Shown: positions 42,688-51,989, counted from the first letter of the stretch. The stretch is 64,000 bases of DNA from Desulfovibrio piger ATCC 29098 (GCF_000156375.1 NZ_DS996353.1:21368-85367); one strand, 5' to 3'. Notes: generated by a model from the sequence alone, not told the origin. Made by a program: numbers and translations.

Positions 42688-42725
42688 ACGGCGGGGCTCC
42701 GACGGGCCCCGCCGTTCCGTCTTCG
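42688..42725 (+). terminator. Hairpin between livJ and livH
   Basis: A perfect 10-bp stem ACGGCGGGGC / GCCCCGCCGT with an 8-base loop is followed by TTCCGTCTT. It is probably a partial terminator or 3' stabiliser that keeps the binding protein more abundant than the permease. Confidence 0.65.
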
Positions 42726-42765
42726 CGCCCCTTCGGGCGGATAAAGCTTATTTCCAGGTGGCCCC

Positions 42766-43659
42766 ATGACCCTTGACATGTTTTTGCAGCACTGTTTCAA
42801 CGCCTTGACGCTAGGCTCGCTCTACGCGCTGATCGCCATTGGCTATACCATGGTCTACGGCATTCTGCGCCTGATCAACTTTGCCCACGGCGACATCTTG
42901 ATGGTCGGGGCTTACTTCGTCTTTTTCGGTACGTTCGCCTATGGCTGGCCCTGGGGTGTGGCCGCCATCATCGCCATCCTCGGTGCCAGCGTGCTGGGGG
43001 TGGTGGTGGAACGCGTGGCCTACCGGCCCTTGCGTGACGCGCCCCGAATTTCGGCGCTCATCAGCGCCATCGCTGTCTCCTTCTTCATCGAAAGTCTGGC
43101 CGTGGTGGTCTTCACCGGCCAGCCCCGGCCCGTGCTGCAGCCCGACTGGCTGCTCTCGGTCTGGCAGTTCGGTGATGTGCGCATTCTCAAACTCACGGCC
43201 TTCGTGCCGGTCATGACCATCGTGCTGGTGGCGCTCTTGCTCTACATCGTGCACCACACCAAGCCCGGTCTGGCCATGCGCGCCATCTCCAAGGATATCG
43301 AGACCACGCGTCTTTTGGGGGTGCGGGTGGACAACATCATCGCCTTCACCTTCTTCATCGGTTCCGCCCTGGCTGCCGCGTCGGGCATCATGTGGGCCCT
43401 GCGCTACCCGCAGGTGCATCCTTACATGGGCATCATGCCCGGCCTCAAGGCCTTCATCGCGGCCGTGTTCGGCGGCATCGGTTCCATCCCCGGCGCCGTT
43501 ATCGGCGGTGTGGCCCTGGGCTTTGTGGAAATCATGACCGTGGCCTTCATGCCGGAGCTTTCGGGCTTCCGTGATGCCTTCGCCTTCATCCTGCTGGTGC
43601 TGGTGCTTGTGTTCAAGCCCACGGGCCTGCTGGGCGAGCGCATGGAGGAGAAGATCTAA
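42766..43659 (+). CDS. livH: Branched-chain amino acid ABC transporter permease LivH
   Basis: One of two inner-membrane permeases of the HAAT-family importer, 297 residues with about eight hydrophobic segments. Family motifs are LTLGSLYALIAIGYTMVYGILRLINFAHGD (about 15-44), FIAAVFGGIGSIPGAVIGGVALGFVE (about 227-252) and the C-terminal LVFKPTGLLGE. Its stop overlaps the livM start (TAATG). Confidence 0.95.
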   Translation: MTLDMFLQHCFNALTLGSLYALIAIGYTMVYGILRLINFAHGDILMVGAYFVFFGTFAYGWPWGVAAIIAILGASVLGVVVERVAYRPLRDAPRISALISAIAVSFFIESLAVVVFTGQPRPVLQPDWLLSVWQFGDVRILKLTAFVPVMTIVLVALLLYIVHHTKPGLAMRAISKDIETTRLLGVRVDNIIAFTFFIGSALAAASGIMWALRYPQVHPYMGIMPGLKAFIAAVFGGIGSIPGAVIGGVALGFVEIMTVAFMPELSGFRDAFAFILLVLVLVFKPTGLLGERMEEKI

Positions 43660-44693
43660 TGCGCTTCAATCAAACGACCCTGCTCAACATCGCGCTTATC
43701 GTCATTTTCGGTCTGGCCCTGACCCAGGCCGAGGCCTATATGGGCGACTACCAGATCTACATCCTCAAACTGATCTTCATCAACGCCATCCTGGCCCTGT
43801 CGCTCAACCTGATCTACGGCTTCACCGGCCTCTTCTCGCTGGGGCATGCCGGTTTCATGGCCATCGGCGCCTATGTGGGCGCCCTGTGTACCCTGCTGCC
43901 GGAACAGAAAGAGATCATGTGGATCCTGGATCCCATCATCTGGCCTTTCTCGGTGCTGCACACGCCCTTCTGGGTGGCGGTCATCGCCGGTGGCCTGGTG
44001 GCCATGATCTTCGCCTTCATCATCGCCGTGCCCGTGCTGCGGCTGGGGGACGACTACCTGGGCATCGCCACCCTGGGCTTTGCCGAGATCATCCGCGTGG
44101 TCATCGTCAATGCCACGTCCATCACCAACGGTTCGCTGGGCATCAAGGGCATCCCCGGCGAGGCGACCCTGCTGACCTGTTATATCTGGACAGTCATCAC
44201 GCTTGTGGTGCTGTCACGGCTCATATTCAGCAATTTCGGCAACGTATTGCGTTGCATACGCGATAACGAGATCGCCGCGGGCGTCATGGGCATCAACGTG
44301 TTCCGCTACAAAGTGCTCTCCTTCTGCGTGGGGGCCTTCTTCGCGGGCGTGGGCGGCGCGCTGCTGGGCAGCCACCTGTCCACCATCGACCCCAAGATGT
44401 TCAACTTCCTGCTGACCTTCAACGTGCTGATGTTCGTTGTGGCCGGCGGTCTGGGCTCGCTGACCGGCAGCCTGCTGGGCGCCACCATCGTCACCATCCT
44501 GCTGGAATGGCTGCGCGCCATCGAGGAGCCCATGGACTTCGGCGTGTTCGAGATCCCGGGCATCCCCGGCATGCGCATGGTGGTCTTCTCGCTCATCCTG
44601 CTGGCCATCATCCTGTTCCGGCGTGAGGGCATCATGGGCACCCGTGAGATCACCTGGAAATCCATCTTTTCGCTGGGGAGGCGCAAGGCATGA
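43659..44693 (+). CDS. livM: Branched-chain amino acid ABC transporter permease LivM
   Basis: Second permease of the importer, 344 residues with about nine hydrophobic segments. Motifs are ALSLNLIYGFTGLFSLGHAGFMAIGAYVGAL (about 46-76), LGDDYLGIATLGFAEIIRVV (about 129-148) and VAGGLGSLTGSLLGATIVTIL (about 262-282). The sequence ends in the REGIMG-type tail. It overlaps livH by 1 base and livG by 4 bases. Confidence 0.95.
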   Translation: MRFNQTTLLNIALIVIFGLALTQAEAYMGDYQIYILKLIFINAILALSLNLIYGFTGLFSLGHAGFMAIGAYVGALCTLLPEQKEIMWILDPIIWPFSVLHTPFWVAVIAGGLVAMIFAFIIAVPVLRLGDDYLGIATLGFAEIIRVVIVNATSITNGSLGIKGIPGEATLLTCYIWTVITLVVLSRLIFSNFGNVLRCIRDNEIAAGVMGINVFRYKVLSFCVGAFFAGVGGALLGSHLSTIDPKMFNFLLTFNVLMFVVAGGLGSLTGSLLGATIVTILLEWLRAIEEPMDFGVFEIPGIPGMRMVVFSLILLAIILFRREGIMGTREITWKSIFSLGRRKA

Positions 44694-45475
44694 GTGCAAG
44701 CAAAGTCCAGCCCATCCTGACGGCTGAAAACGTGACCATGCGCTTTGGCGGCGTGACGGCCGTCAGCGACCTTTCCCTGAAGGTGGACGAGGGGAGCATC
44801 GTGGGCGTCATCGGTCCCAACGGTGCGGGCAAGACCACCCTGTTCAACGTGCTGAGCGGTTTTTATACGCCGCAGGAAGGTGACGTGCGTTTTGCGGGCA
44901 AGAGCATCCGCGGCCGCAAGCCGTTCGAGATCTGCCGCATGGGCATGGCCCGCACCTTCCAGAACATCCGTCTTTCGCCGCACATGAGCGTGCTGGAGAA
45001 CGTGATGGTGGGCTGCCATGTGCGCCGCCGCTGCCCCTGGTGGATGGCGCCGCTGGGCCTGCCCATGTACTACAAGGAAGAGAAGGCCATCACGGAAAAG
45101 GCCCGCGACCTGGTGGAACACCTGAACCTGGCCGAATACATGGACGAGAAGGCGGGCAGCCTGCCCTACGGGGCGCAGCGCCGTCTGGAGATCGCCCGTG
45201 CCCTGGCCACGGAACCGCGCCTGCTCCTGCTGGACGAACCCGCCGCCGGCATGAACCCGCAGGAAAGTATCGAACTCATGCACTTCATCCAGGCCATCCG
45301 GGATCACTTCGACCTGACCATCCTGCTCATCGAGCATGACATGAAGGTGGTCATGGGTGTGTGCCAGTACATCTGGGTGATGGAATACGGTGCGCTTATC
45401 GCACACGGCGACCCGGACGCCATTCGCAGCAATCCCGAGGTCATCCGGGCCTATCTGGGCGAGGACGTGGTGTAG
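44690..45475 (+). CDS. livG: Branched-chain amino acid ABC transporter ATP-binding protein LivG
   Basis: First ATPase of the importer, 261 residues. It has Walker A GPNGAGKTTLFNVLSG (about 43-58), the Q-loop region ARTFQNIRL (about 88-96), signature LPYGAQRRLEIARALA (about 156-171), Walker B LLLLDEPAAGMNP (about 177-189) and the switch His in LIEHDMKVVM. The LPYGxQRRLEIARAL form is typical of LivG. livF begins 1 base after its stop. Confidence 0.95.
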   Translation: MSASKVQPILTAENVTMRFGGVTAVSDLSLKVDEGSIVGVIGPNGAGKTTLFNVLSGFYTPQEGDVRFAGKSIRGRKPFEICRMGMARTFQNIRLSPHMSVLENVMVGCHVRRRCPWWMAPLGLPMYYKEEKAITEKARDLVEHLNLAEYMDEKAGSLPYGAQRRLEIARALATEPRLLLLDEPAAGMNPQESIELMHFIQAIRDHFDLTILLIEHDMKVVMGVCQYIWVMEYGALIAHGDPDAIRSNPEVIRAYLGEDVV

Positions 45476-45476
45476 T

Positions 45477-46199
45477 ATGCTGAAAATCAGGGATCTTTAC
45501 GTTCGTTACGGCGGCATCGAGGCCGTGCAGGGTGTCAGCCTGGACATCAAGCGCGGCAGCATCGTCACGCTGGTGGGCGCCAACGGCGCGGGCAAGAGCA
45601 GCATCATCCGCTCCATCGCCGGCCTGAACAAAAATATCAGCGGCGAGATCTCGCTGACCCGCAAGGAGGGCGACGAGCCTGTCTCCCTCATCGGTCTCAA
45701 GCCCGAGGAGATGGTGCGCCGGGGCATCTCGCTTTCGCCGGAAGGGCGCCGCATCCTGCCCCATCTGACCGTGGTGGAAAACCTGCGTCTGGGCGCTTAC
45801 TCGCGCACCGACAAGGACGGCATCAACGAGGACATCGAGCGCGTCTACGCCCTGTTCCCCCGTCTGAAGGAACGCCACTGGCAGAAGGGCGGCACGCTTT
45901 CGGGCGGTGAACAGCAGATGCTGGCCGTGGGCCGCGCGCTCATGAGCCGCCCGGACATGATCATGCTCGACGAGCCTTCGCTGGGTCTGGCCCCGCTGCT
46001 GGTCAAGGAGATCTTCAACATCATCCGCCGCATCAACGAAGACGGCATGACCGTGCTGCTGGTGGAGCAGAACGCGTTCGCGGCCCTTTCCGTGGCCCAT
46101 TATGCCTACATCCTCGAAGTGGGCCGCGTGGTGCTGGAAGGCACCGGTCAGGAGCTGCTGGAGAACCCCAAGGTCAAGGAAGCCTATCTGGGCGGCTAG
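45477..46199 (+). CDS. livF: Branched-chain amino acid ABC transporter ATP-binding protein LivF
   Basis: Second ATPase of the importer, 240 residues. The start at 45477 (MLKIRDLYVRYGGIEAVQGV) is set by family alignment. It has Walker A GANGAGKSSIIRSIAG (about 36-51), signature LSGGEQQMLAVGRALMSRPD (about 141-160) and Walker B MIMLDEPSLGLAP (about 161-173). The longer-than-average loop NISGEISLTRKEGDEPVSLIG lies after the Walker A helix. Last gene of livJHMGF, closed by a terminator. Confidence 0.95.
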   Translation: MLKIRDLYVRYGGIEAVQGVSLDIKRGSIVTLVGANGAGKSSIIRSIAGLNKNISGEISLTRKEGDEPVSLIGLKPEEMVRRGISLSPEGRRILPHLTVVENLRLGAYSRTDKDGINEDIERVYALFPRLKERHWQKGGTLSGGEQQMLAVGRALMSRPDMIMLDEPSLGLAPLLVKEIFNIIRRINEDGMTVLLVEQNAFAALSVAHYAYILEVGRVVLEGTGQELLENPKVKEAYLGG

Positions 46200-46219
46200 T
46201 GCCGTCATCATACGCATGC

Positions 46220-46262
46220 AGGGGAGGGGACGTTTCCGCAAGGGGCGCCCCTCCTTTTTTTG
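46220..46262 (+). terminator. Terminator of the liv operon
   Basis: GGAGGGG and CCCCTCC arms enclose 18 bases and are followed by eight T residues, 23 bases past livF. Confidence 0.85.
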
Positions 46263-46481
46263 TACATGACGGCAGGGGAGGAGGGGCTCGTCCCCTGTCG
46301 TCCTTTCGTGCCCGCCGTCACATCGCGGTGTCGGCTCTTGTCAGGCGGGCCTTCTGACATTACTGTCCGAAAACGGAGGATGCAGGGCCGGCTGCCGTCA
46401 GGCAGGGGGACCGGTCCGTGCTGTTCCCCGGATGTCTTCGGAGGGGCCGGAGACGTCCGCAACCCTTCATAAGGAGTACCC

Positions 46482-49142
46482 ATGCTGCGCATTTCCCGCC
46501 ATGCATTGCTCATCCTTCTGCTGGGGATACTGCTGTTGCCGCAGCTCGCCGCTGCCGCGCCGCAGGCCGCCCCGGCCAATCCTTCAACCTCTGGTAACGA
46601 TACCATGCTCGTCCGTCTCAAAAACGGCCTGACGGTCTACATCATCCGGGACAGCCGCTTCCCGCTGGTCTGCACGCGCCTCTATGTGGGCACGGGTTCC
46701 GCCAACGAGACCGCCGAGCAAGCGGGCATCAGCCATGTGCTGGAGCATATGGTCTTCAAGGGGACGGAAAAACGTCCCAAGGGGCAGGTGGCCCGGGATG
46801 TGGAATCCCTGGGCGGTTATCTCAACGCGGCCACCAGCTTCGACAAGACCTGGTACATCACCGACATGCCCGCCAAGCACTGGAAGACGGGCATGGACGT
46901 GGTCAAGGACATGGCTTTCCATCCCTCGCTGGATCCGGCCGAGCTGGAAGCGGAAAAGGACGTCATCGTTTCCGAGCTCAAGGGCGGTGACGACACCCCC
47001 ACCCGCCGCCTGTTCGAGGACCTGCAGGTGGCCGGTCTGGCCCATACGGTCTACGGACGCCCCATCATCGGCTTTGAAAAGACCATCCGCGCGGTGACCG
47101 CGGACGATCTGCGTGCCTATATCCGCACCTGGTACCAGCCGCAGAACATGATGCTGCTGGTGGCCGGCGACATCGATCCCAAGGCCGTGCTGGCCCACGC
47201 CGAAGAGCTGTTCGGCGATTTGAAGAACGATGCCATCCTGCCCGAGCCCGCCCCCGTGCGGCTGGAAGGTGCCGCGGGCGGTCCCCGTGTGGAGGTGACG
47301 CGCGGGCCGTGGAACAAGGTCTATCTGGGCATCGCCCTGCCTGCTCCCGCCCTGGGCGACCAGCGCTCCATCGATCTGGACGTGCTGGCCTATGCACTGG
47401 GCGGTGACGGCACCTCGCAGTTCTACCGCAAGTACCGTTACGAAAAGCAGCTGGTGGACAGCATCAGCGTCGGCAACATGAGCCTCAACCGTGCCGGTCT
47501 GTTCTACATGGTCGCCCAGCTGGATGCGGACAAGGTGGAGCCTTTCTGGCAGGAGTTCACCCGCGATCTGGCCGCGCTGGACGCCGGCAAAATCACGCCC
47601 GACGTCATCGAGCGGGCCCGCTTCAACTATGAGGACGGCATGGATCGCGCCAGCGAGACCCTGGACGGCCTGACCTCGTGGAAGGCCACGGTGCAGTTCG
47701 AGCTGGGCGGACCGCAGGGCGAGGCCAACGTGCGGCATGCTCTGGCCGCCGTGGACAGCGCGCGTCTGCGCCAGGCCCAGGACCTCTGGCTGCGTCCCGA
47801 TCAGGTGCGCGTGCGTGTGCTGGCGCCCGAAAAGGCCCAGCTGCCCGATCTGGATGCCATCCTGCAGCGCAACTGGCCCGCGCCTGCCGCGGAGCGGCAG
47901 AAGGCCGCCGCCGCTGCGGAAAAGGTGGGCAAGCGCGAGATCGTCGATCTGGGGCAGGGCCGCACCGTGATCCTGCAGCCGGACCGCACCATCCCCTATG
48001 TGTCGCTGGAGATCCTGCGTCCCGGCGGCAACGCGCTGCTCAAGCCTGCCGACCAGGGCCTGGCCCAGCTTACGGCCGCTACCCTGACCGACGGTTGCGG
48101 CACGCGTGACCTGGATGCCATGGAACGCTTCGTGGCCGAACGTGCCGCCTCCCTGAGCGCCTCGGCGGGCGTGCAGAGCTTTACCGTCTCCCTGACGGGC
48201 CCGGCCCGCTTCAATGCCGATTACTTCGCCCTGCTGGGCGATCTGCTGCACAAGCCCACCTTTGCCGAGAAGGACGTGCGCCGTCAGGCCGATACGCTGA
48301 AGGCGGCCCTGGTGCGCCGTCAGGACAACCCCATGAGCTTCATGGGTTCCAAGATCAACGGCTTCCTCTTCCCCGGCGGCCAGCCCTACGGATTTGATGG
48401 TCTGGGCACGGCGGAGAACCAGGACCGCTTCGGTCCCAAGGATGTACAAACCTTCTGGAAGCAGCAGAATGCCCAGCCGTGGATCCTTTCCGTGGCCGGG
48501 GACTTTGACCGGGAAAAGGTGCTGGCTTTTGCCCGCAGCCTGCCCGTGCCCACCGCGTCTGCCGTGGATGTGGCCCAGCCGTCCTGGGGCGCCGACAAGC
48601 GCCTGCCCCTGTCCCTGCCCGGTCGCCAGCAGGCCCATCTGCTGCTGGCCTTCCATGCCGTGCCGCTGGACCATCCCGACGCTCCGGCGCTCATGCTGCT
48701 GGAATCCGTGCTTTCCGGCCAGAGCGGCCTGCTGTTCAACAAGTTGCGTGACGAGCAGGGCCTGGGCTACACGGTGACGGCTTTTTACCGCAGCCTGCCC
48801 AAGGCCGGTTTCATGGCCTTCTATATCGGGACCACGCCTCGCAATCTGGACGTGGCCCGGCAGGGCTTCAGCGGCATCATCAAGGACATCAAGACCGATC
48901 TGCTGCCTGCCGATCTGCTGGCCAAGGGCCTGAACCGCATGGAAGGCAGCTATTATCGTGGCCGCCAGAGCCTGGGCGCGCGGGCCGACGAGGCCGCCAG
49001 CGAGCGTTTGCTGGGCCAGCCCCAGGATTTCCAGAAGCGTTTGCTGGAAAAGGCCGCCAAAGTGACGCCGGAACAGCTGCGTGAGGTCGCCCGCAAGTAC
49101 TTGCTGGTGGATAATATGTACGAAGTGACCTTGCTGCCCTAG
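46482..49142 (+). CDS. M16-family (insulinase-like) zinc metallopeptidase
   Basis: An exported zinc peptidase of 886 residues with a signal peptide (LLILLLGILLLPQLAAAA, cleavage near 26). The M16 catalytic domain carries the inverted zinc motif HVLEH (His85, Glu88, His89) in AGISHVLEHMVFKGTEKRP. The third ligand Glu lies near 165 (EKDVIVSELKGGDD). Three further M16 domains follow, the C-terminal half being the usual inactive partner (NKLRDEQGLGYTVTAFY about 745). This is the pitrilysin-like double-length, single-chain form. It stands alone with its own terminator. Substrates, probably periplasmic peptides, are unknown. Confidence 0.92.
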   Translation: MLRISRHALLILLLGILLLPQLAAAAPQAAPANPSTSGNDTMLVRLKNGLTVYIIRDSRFPLVCTRLYVGTGSANETAEQAGISHVLEHMVFKGTEKRPKGQVARDVESLGGYLNAATSFDKTWYITDMPAKHWKTGMDVVKDMAFHPSLDPAELEAEKDVIVSELKGGDDTPTRRLFEDLQVAGLAHTVYGRPIIGFEKTIRAVTADDLRAYIRTWYQPQNMMLLVAGDIDPKAVLAHAEELFGDLKNDAILPEPAPVRLEGAAGGPRVEVTRGPWNKVYLGIALPAPALGDQRSIDLDVLAYALGGDGTSQFYRKYRYEKQLVDSISVGNMSLNRAGLFYMVAQLDADKVEPFWQEFTRDLAALDAGKITPDVIERARFNYEDGMDRASETLDGLTSWKATVQFELGGPQGEANVRHALAAVDSARLRQAQDLWLRPDQVRVRVLAPEKAQLPDLDAILQRNWPAPAAERQKAAAAAEKVGKREIVDLGQGRTVILQPDRTIPYVSLEILRPGGNALLKPADQGLAQLTAATLTDGCGTRDLDAMERFVAERAASLSASAGVQSFTVSLTGPARFNADYFALLGDLLHKPTFAEKDVRRQADTLKAALVRRQDNPMSFMGSKINGFLFPGGQPYGFDGLGTAENQDRFGPKDVQTFWKQQNAQPWILSVAGDFDREKVLAFARSLPVPTASAVDVAQPSWGADKRLPLSLPGRQQAHLLLAFHAVPLDHPDAPALMLLESVLSGQSGLLFNKLRDEQGLGYTVTAFYRSLPKAGFMAFYIGTTPRNLDVARQGFSGIIKDIKTDLLPADLLAKGLNRMEGSYYRGRQSLGARADEAASERLLGQPQDFQKRLLEKAAKVTPEQLREVARKYLLVDNMYEVTLLP

Positions 49143-49449
49143 CTGAGAGGGACAGGATCATGAAGACAGGGGAAGGGTTCCGGCCGTGGGCAGGGCCCTT
49201 CCCCTTTTGTTTACGGCAGGGGCATTTGTGTCTGCCGGACAGGCCCGCCATCTTGACCGCTGCCCGGGCGGGATTATCTCTGAATAAAGCATCCTGACGG
49301 CTGACTGACGCCTGTCTTGTTAGACCGCAAGGGTGCGGCGGCCGATGGCCCGGCCATGCTGGTACGGAAAGGCCGTCTTGCCTATTTCCTTTTTATGGAA
49401 ATATACCCTGTCATAAAAAGAATGAAATTTTTAATCCTGCGAGGATGAC
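49143..49449 (+). other. Intergenic stretch with terminator and promoter
   Basis: It holds the M16-gene terminator (49169-49210) and a promoter candidate (TTGCCT at 49378-49383, then ATATAC after 17 bases or TATACC after 18). No gene is supported. Confidence 0.45.
49169..49210 (+). terminator. Terminator of the M16 peptidase gene
   Basis: GGGGAAGGG / CCCTTCCCC arms with an 18-base loop are followed by TTTTGTTT. Confidence 0.85.
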
Positions 49450-50367
49450 ATGAAACTGACGGACATGCATGTGTTTGACAAGGCCCGTGTGGTGGCCAAG
49501 ACCCTGGGCATCCAGGTGTGCCTTTTCGTGGGCCTGCTGGTGCTGGTCTGGGGCAGCCAGGCTTTCTACGGCGTCATCGATACCAAAAAATTCCCCCAGG
49601 CCTACAGCGTGGGCGAGACCGCGAACCTGAGCGAAAACGACAAGGGCAAGCTGCTGGTGGATTCCGTCACCAATCAGCTGCGTCGCGAGATGGGCTCCAC
49701 CTTCGGCTGGACCATGAACGACATCGTCTTCAACCGCTTCGTGCTGGATAACCGCGCCTATCGCCAGTACGGCGTCTACCACGCCACGCGCGTGCTCATG
49801 GACCTGTACTCCACCCAGATCGCCAAGCTGGGCTCCAATGACCGCGAAAGCGAGTTCCTGTATCAGGCCCGCCTCAACGGCTTTGCCGTGGACCCGCGCA
49901 GCTTCATGTTCCCCTCGGCGGAAGGCTCCTACAAAAAGGCCCTGAAGCAGGTGGAGGAATACAAGAAGTCCCTGGATACCGGCAAGGGCACCTACAATTG
50001 CCGCACTGACGACCTGTACGCGGCCCTGAACACGGTGGTGGGCGAGAACATGCTGGGCTACGCTCTGGGCCTGCTGGCCGATGCCCAGGACATCCCCTTC
50101 TACACCCTGGACAACCGCATCTACGAGGTACAGGGCATGGTGCTGGTCATCCGTGATTTCGTGAAGGCCCTGTACGACCTGTATCCCGAGATTGCCCAGA
50201 AGAACAATGCCGAGAACATGGCCGCCGCCATGCAGTTCATGAACGACATCTGCACCTATGATCCCATGTACATCACCTCGTCGCTCAACTCCGGTGAGCT
50301 CATCATCTCCTACCTGATGTTCACCAAGAACCGTCTGGAAGACATCCGCGACAGCCTGCGCATCTAG
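49450..50367 (+). CDS. DUF2333 family inner-membrane protein
   Basis: A 305-residue protein of DUF2333, found in proteobacteria and without known function. One N-terminal hydrophobic segment (about 20-41, GIQVCLFVGLLVLVWGSQAFY) anchors a long periplasmic part. Conserved stretches are DSVTNQLRREMGSTFGWTMNDIVFNRFVLDNRAYRQYGVYHAT (about 70-113) and the alpha-helical C-terminus. An AGGATG-type ribosome site precedes the ATG. Single-gene unit with terminator. Confidence 0.85.
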   Translation: MKLTDMHVFDKARVVAKTLGIQVCLFVGLLVLVWGSQAFYGVIDTKKFPQAYSVGETANLSENDKGKLLVDSVTNQLRREMGSTFGWTMNDIVFNRFVLDNRAYRQYGVYHATRVLMDLYSTQIAKLGSNDRESEFLYQARLNGFAVDPRSFMFPSAEGSYKKALKQVEEYKKSLDTGKGTYNCRTDDLYAALNTVVGENMLGYALGLLADAQDIPFYTLDNRIYEVQGMVLVIRDFVKALYDLYPEIAQKNNAENMAAAMQFMNDICTYDPMYITSSLNSGELIISYLMFTKNRLEDIRDSLRI

Positions 50368-50393
50368 CAGGACGTCCTCTCAAGTGCATCAGC

Positions 50394-50430
50394 AAGGCCG
50401 GGGCCCCAAAGGCTCCGGCCTTTTGCGTTT
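50394..50430 (+). terminator. Terminator of the DUF2333 gene
   Basis: AAGGCCGGGGCC and GGCTCCGGCCTT form an interrupted stem followed by TTGCGTTT, 27 bases past the stop. Confidence 0.8.
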
Positions 50431-50948
50431 ATGGGAGAGGAGGGAAGGGGAGAGGCCGCACCGGCCCGGCGTATGCCGTCTGCCCTGTGCAGGAAAGGAG
50501 GCGGCGCGCCGTTCCTCGTGATCCCGTCATGCGTCCGGGCCTCGTCAGTTCGTCTGGCGGGGCTCTTTGCGTCTGCGGATCTGTGCGCGGGCTGACCGCC
50601 GGGAATGGATGTCATGCCGGTCGGGCAGAGGAGCTGAACGGTCGGCGACAGGCGAGCCCGGATGCTCCTGCCCTTTTATGGATGTAGACAGAAGAGGCTG
50701 CAAAAAATACTGGCCGGAAGGTGCGGAGGGATGGAAATATTTTGTATATATTTTCACAATCAATGATCGCAAGGCGCACTTTTGTCACCGGAAAAGCTCA
50801 AAGCGTGACATTCTCCCGGAAATCATTGCAAAAGCGTGCATCCTGCGATGGCGTATCAAGCCATCTTATTTTATAAGGTTTTTCTTTGCACTTTTTATGA
50901 AAACTTGCTATTCCTTTTCTGTATCTCATAGTTTGTTCAGGAGAGACA
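50431..50948 (+). other. Long leader region of the molybdenum locus
   Basis: About 520 bases without a gene. The 5' part is GC-rich and featureless. From 50730 it turns AT-rich and holds a redox-type palindrome (50742-50759), a GATGGC / GCCATC hairpin (50847-50865) and an AGGAGAGACA ribosome site at the end. I found no molybdenum-cofactor riboswitch consensus. Confidence 0.5.
50742..50759. promoter_or_regulatory. Rex/HcpR-like operator upstream of the molybdenum locus
   Basis: TTGTATATATTTTCACAA has a perfect right half (TTTCACAA) and matches TTGTGAAATATTTCACAA at about 13 of 18 positions by my count. A -10-like TATATT lies inside it (50747-50752). The identity of the protein, Rex or a CRP/FNR-type HcpR, cannot be told by eye. 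Confidence 0.35.
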
Positions 50949-51989
50949 ATGAAAGCTGCTGCCATGAAAACCATTCACGTCAAGGACGCTGTCGGCAGCG
51001 TGCTCTGTCACGATATCACCCGCATCGTGCCCGGAGGGGACAAAGGGCCCGTGTTCCGCAAAGGACATATCGTGAGGGAGGAAGACATCCAAACCCTTCT
51101 GGAGGTAGGCAAGGAACATTTGTACGTGTACGAGCCGCAGGAGGGCGTGCTGCATGAGAATGAAGCCGCCCGGCGCATCGCGGCCGCTACGGCCGGGGCC
51201 AACATCACGCTGAGCGAGCCCAAGGAAGGGCGCATCAACTATTCGGCGTCCTGTATGGGCCTCTTGCGGGTGGATGTCCCCACGCTGACCCGCATCAATT
51301 CGTTGGGAGAGATCACCCTGGCCACGCTGCACAGCATGCAGCAGGTCAGGCCGGGACAGAACCTGGCAGGCACCCGCGTGGTGCCCCTGCTCATCGAGGA
51401 GAGCAAGATCGTCGCCCTCGAGCAGCTGGTTTCCCGTCCCGTGGTGGAGGTCCTGCCCCTGCAAAAGTTCAAGGTAGGCATTGTCACTACCGGCAGCGAA
51501 GTCTACACGGGCCGCATCAAGGATGCGTTCGGCCCTGTGCTTCGAGACAAGTTCGCCCGCCTTGAATGCACCGTCATGGATCAGGTCTTCACCAGTGACG
51601 AAGTGGAGATGACCTCGTCAGCCATCAGCGGCTTCATCCGACAGGGAGCCGACATGGTGGTGGTGACGGGAGGCATGTCCGTGGATCCCGACGACAAGAC
51701 CCCCGCTTCCATCCGTGCCGCTGGCGCGCAGGTGGTGAGCTATGGCGCACCGGTCTATCCCGGGGCCATGTTCCTGCTGGGCTATGTGCCCACGGAACGC
51801 GGCCGCGTCCCCGTGCTGGGGCTGCCCGGCTGTGTCATGTATTACAAGGCCAGCATCTTCGAACTCGTAGTCCCGCGCCTTCTGGCCGGACTGGAGGTGA
51901 CAGCCGAGGATATCGCCGGCATGGGTCACGGGGGCTTCTGCTCCGGCTGTGGCGAATGCCGGTATCCCATCTGTCCGTTTGGAAAATAG
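50949..51989 (+). CDS. MoeA/MogA-like molybdopterin-binding protein with C-terminal cysteine cluster
   Basis: A 346-residue protein whose residues about 170-330 form a MoCF/MogA molybdopterin-binding domain. It has GIVTTGSEVYTGRIKDAFGPVL (about 175-196), MVVVTGGMSVDPDDKTP (about 235-251), GAPVYPGAMFLLGY (about 263-276) and VLGLPGCVMYYKASIFELVVPRL (about 288-310). The N-terminal part (IHVKDAVGSVLCHDITRIVPG) resembles the MoeA entry domain. The tail CSGCGECRYPIC has spacing C-x2-C-x2-C-x4-C, which is unusual for MoeA and suggests a metal or Fe-S site. It lies 51 bases upstream of the aldehyde oxidoreductase gene, so it probably handles that enzyme's cofactor. Confidence 0.85.
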   Translation: MKAAAMKTIHVKDAVGSVLCHDITRIVPGGDKGPVFRKGHIVREEDIQTLLEVGKEHLYVYEPQEGVLHENEAARRIAAATAGANITLSEPKEGRINYSASCMGLLRVDVPTLTRINSLGEITLATLHSMQQVRPGQNLAGTRVVPLLIEESKIVALEQLVSRPVVEVLPLQKFKVGIVTTGSEVYTGRIKDAFGPVLRDKFARLECTVMDQVFTSDEVEMTSSAISGFIRQGADMVVVTGGMSVDPDDKTPASIRAAGAQVVSYGAPVYPGAMFLLGYVPTERGRVPVLGLPGCVMYYKASIFELVVPRLLAGLEVTAEDIAGMGHGGFCSGCGECRYPICPFGK

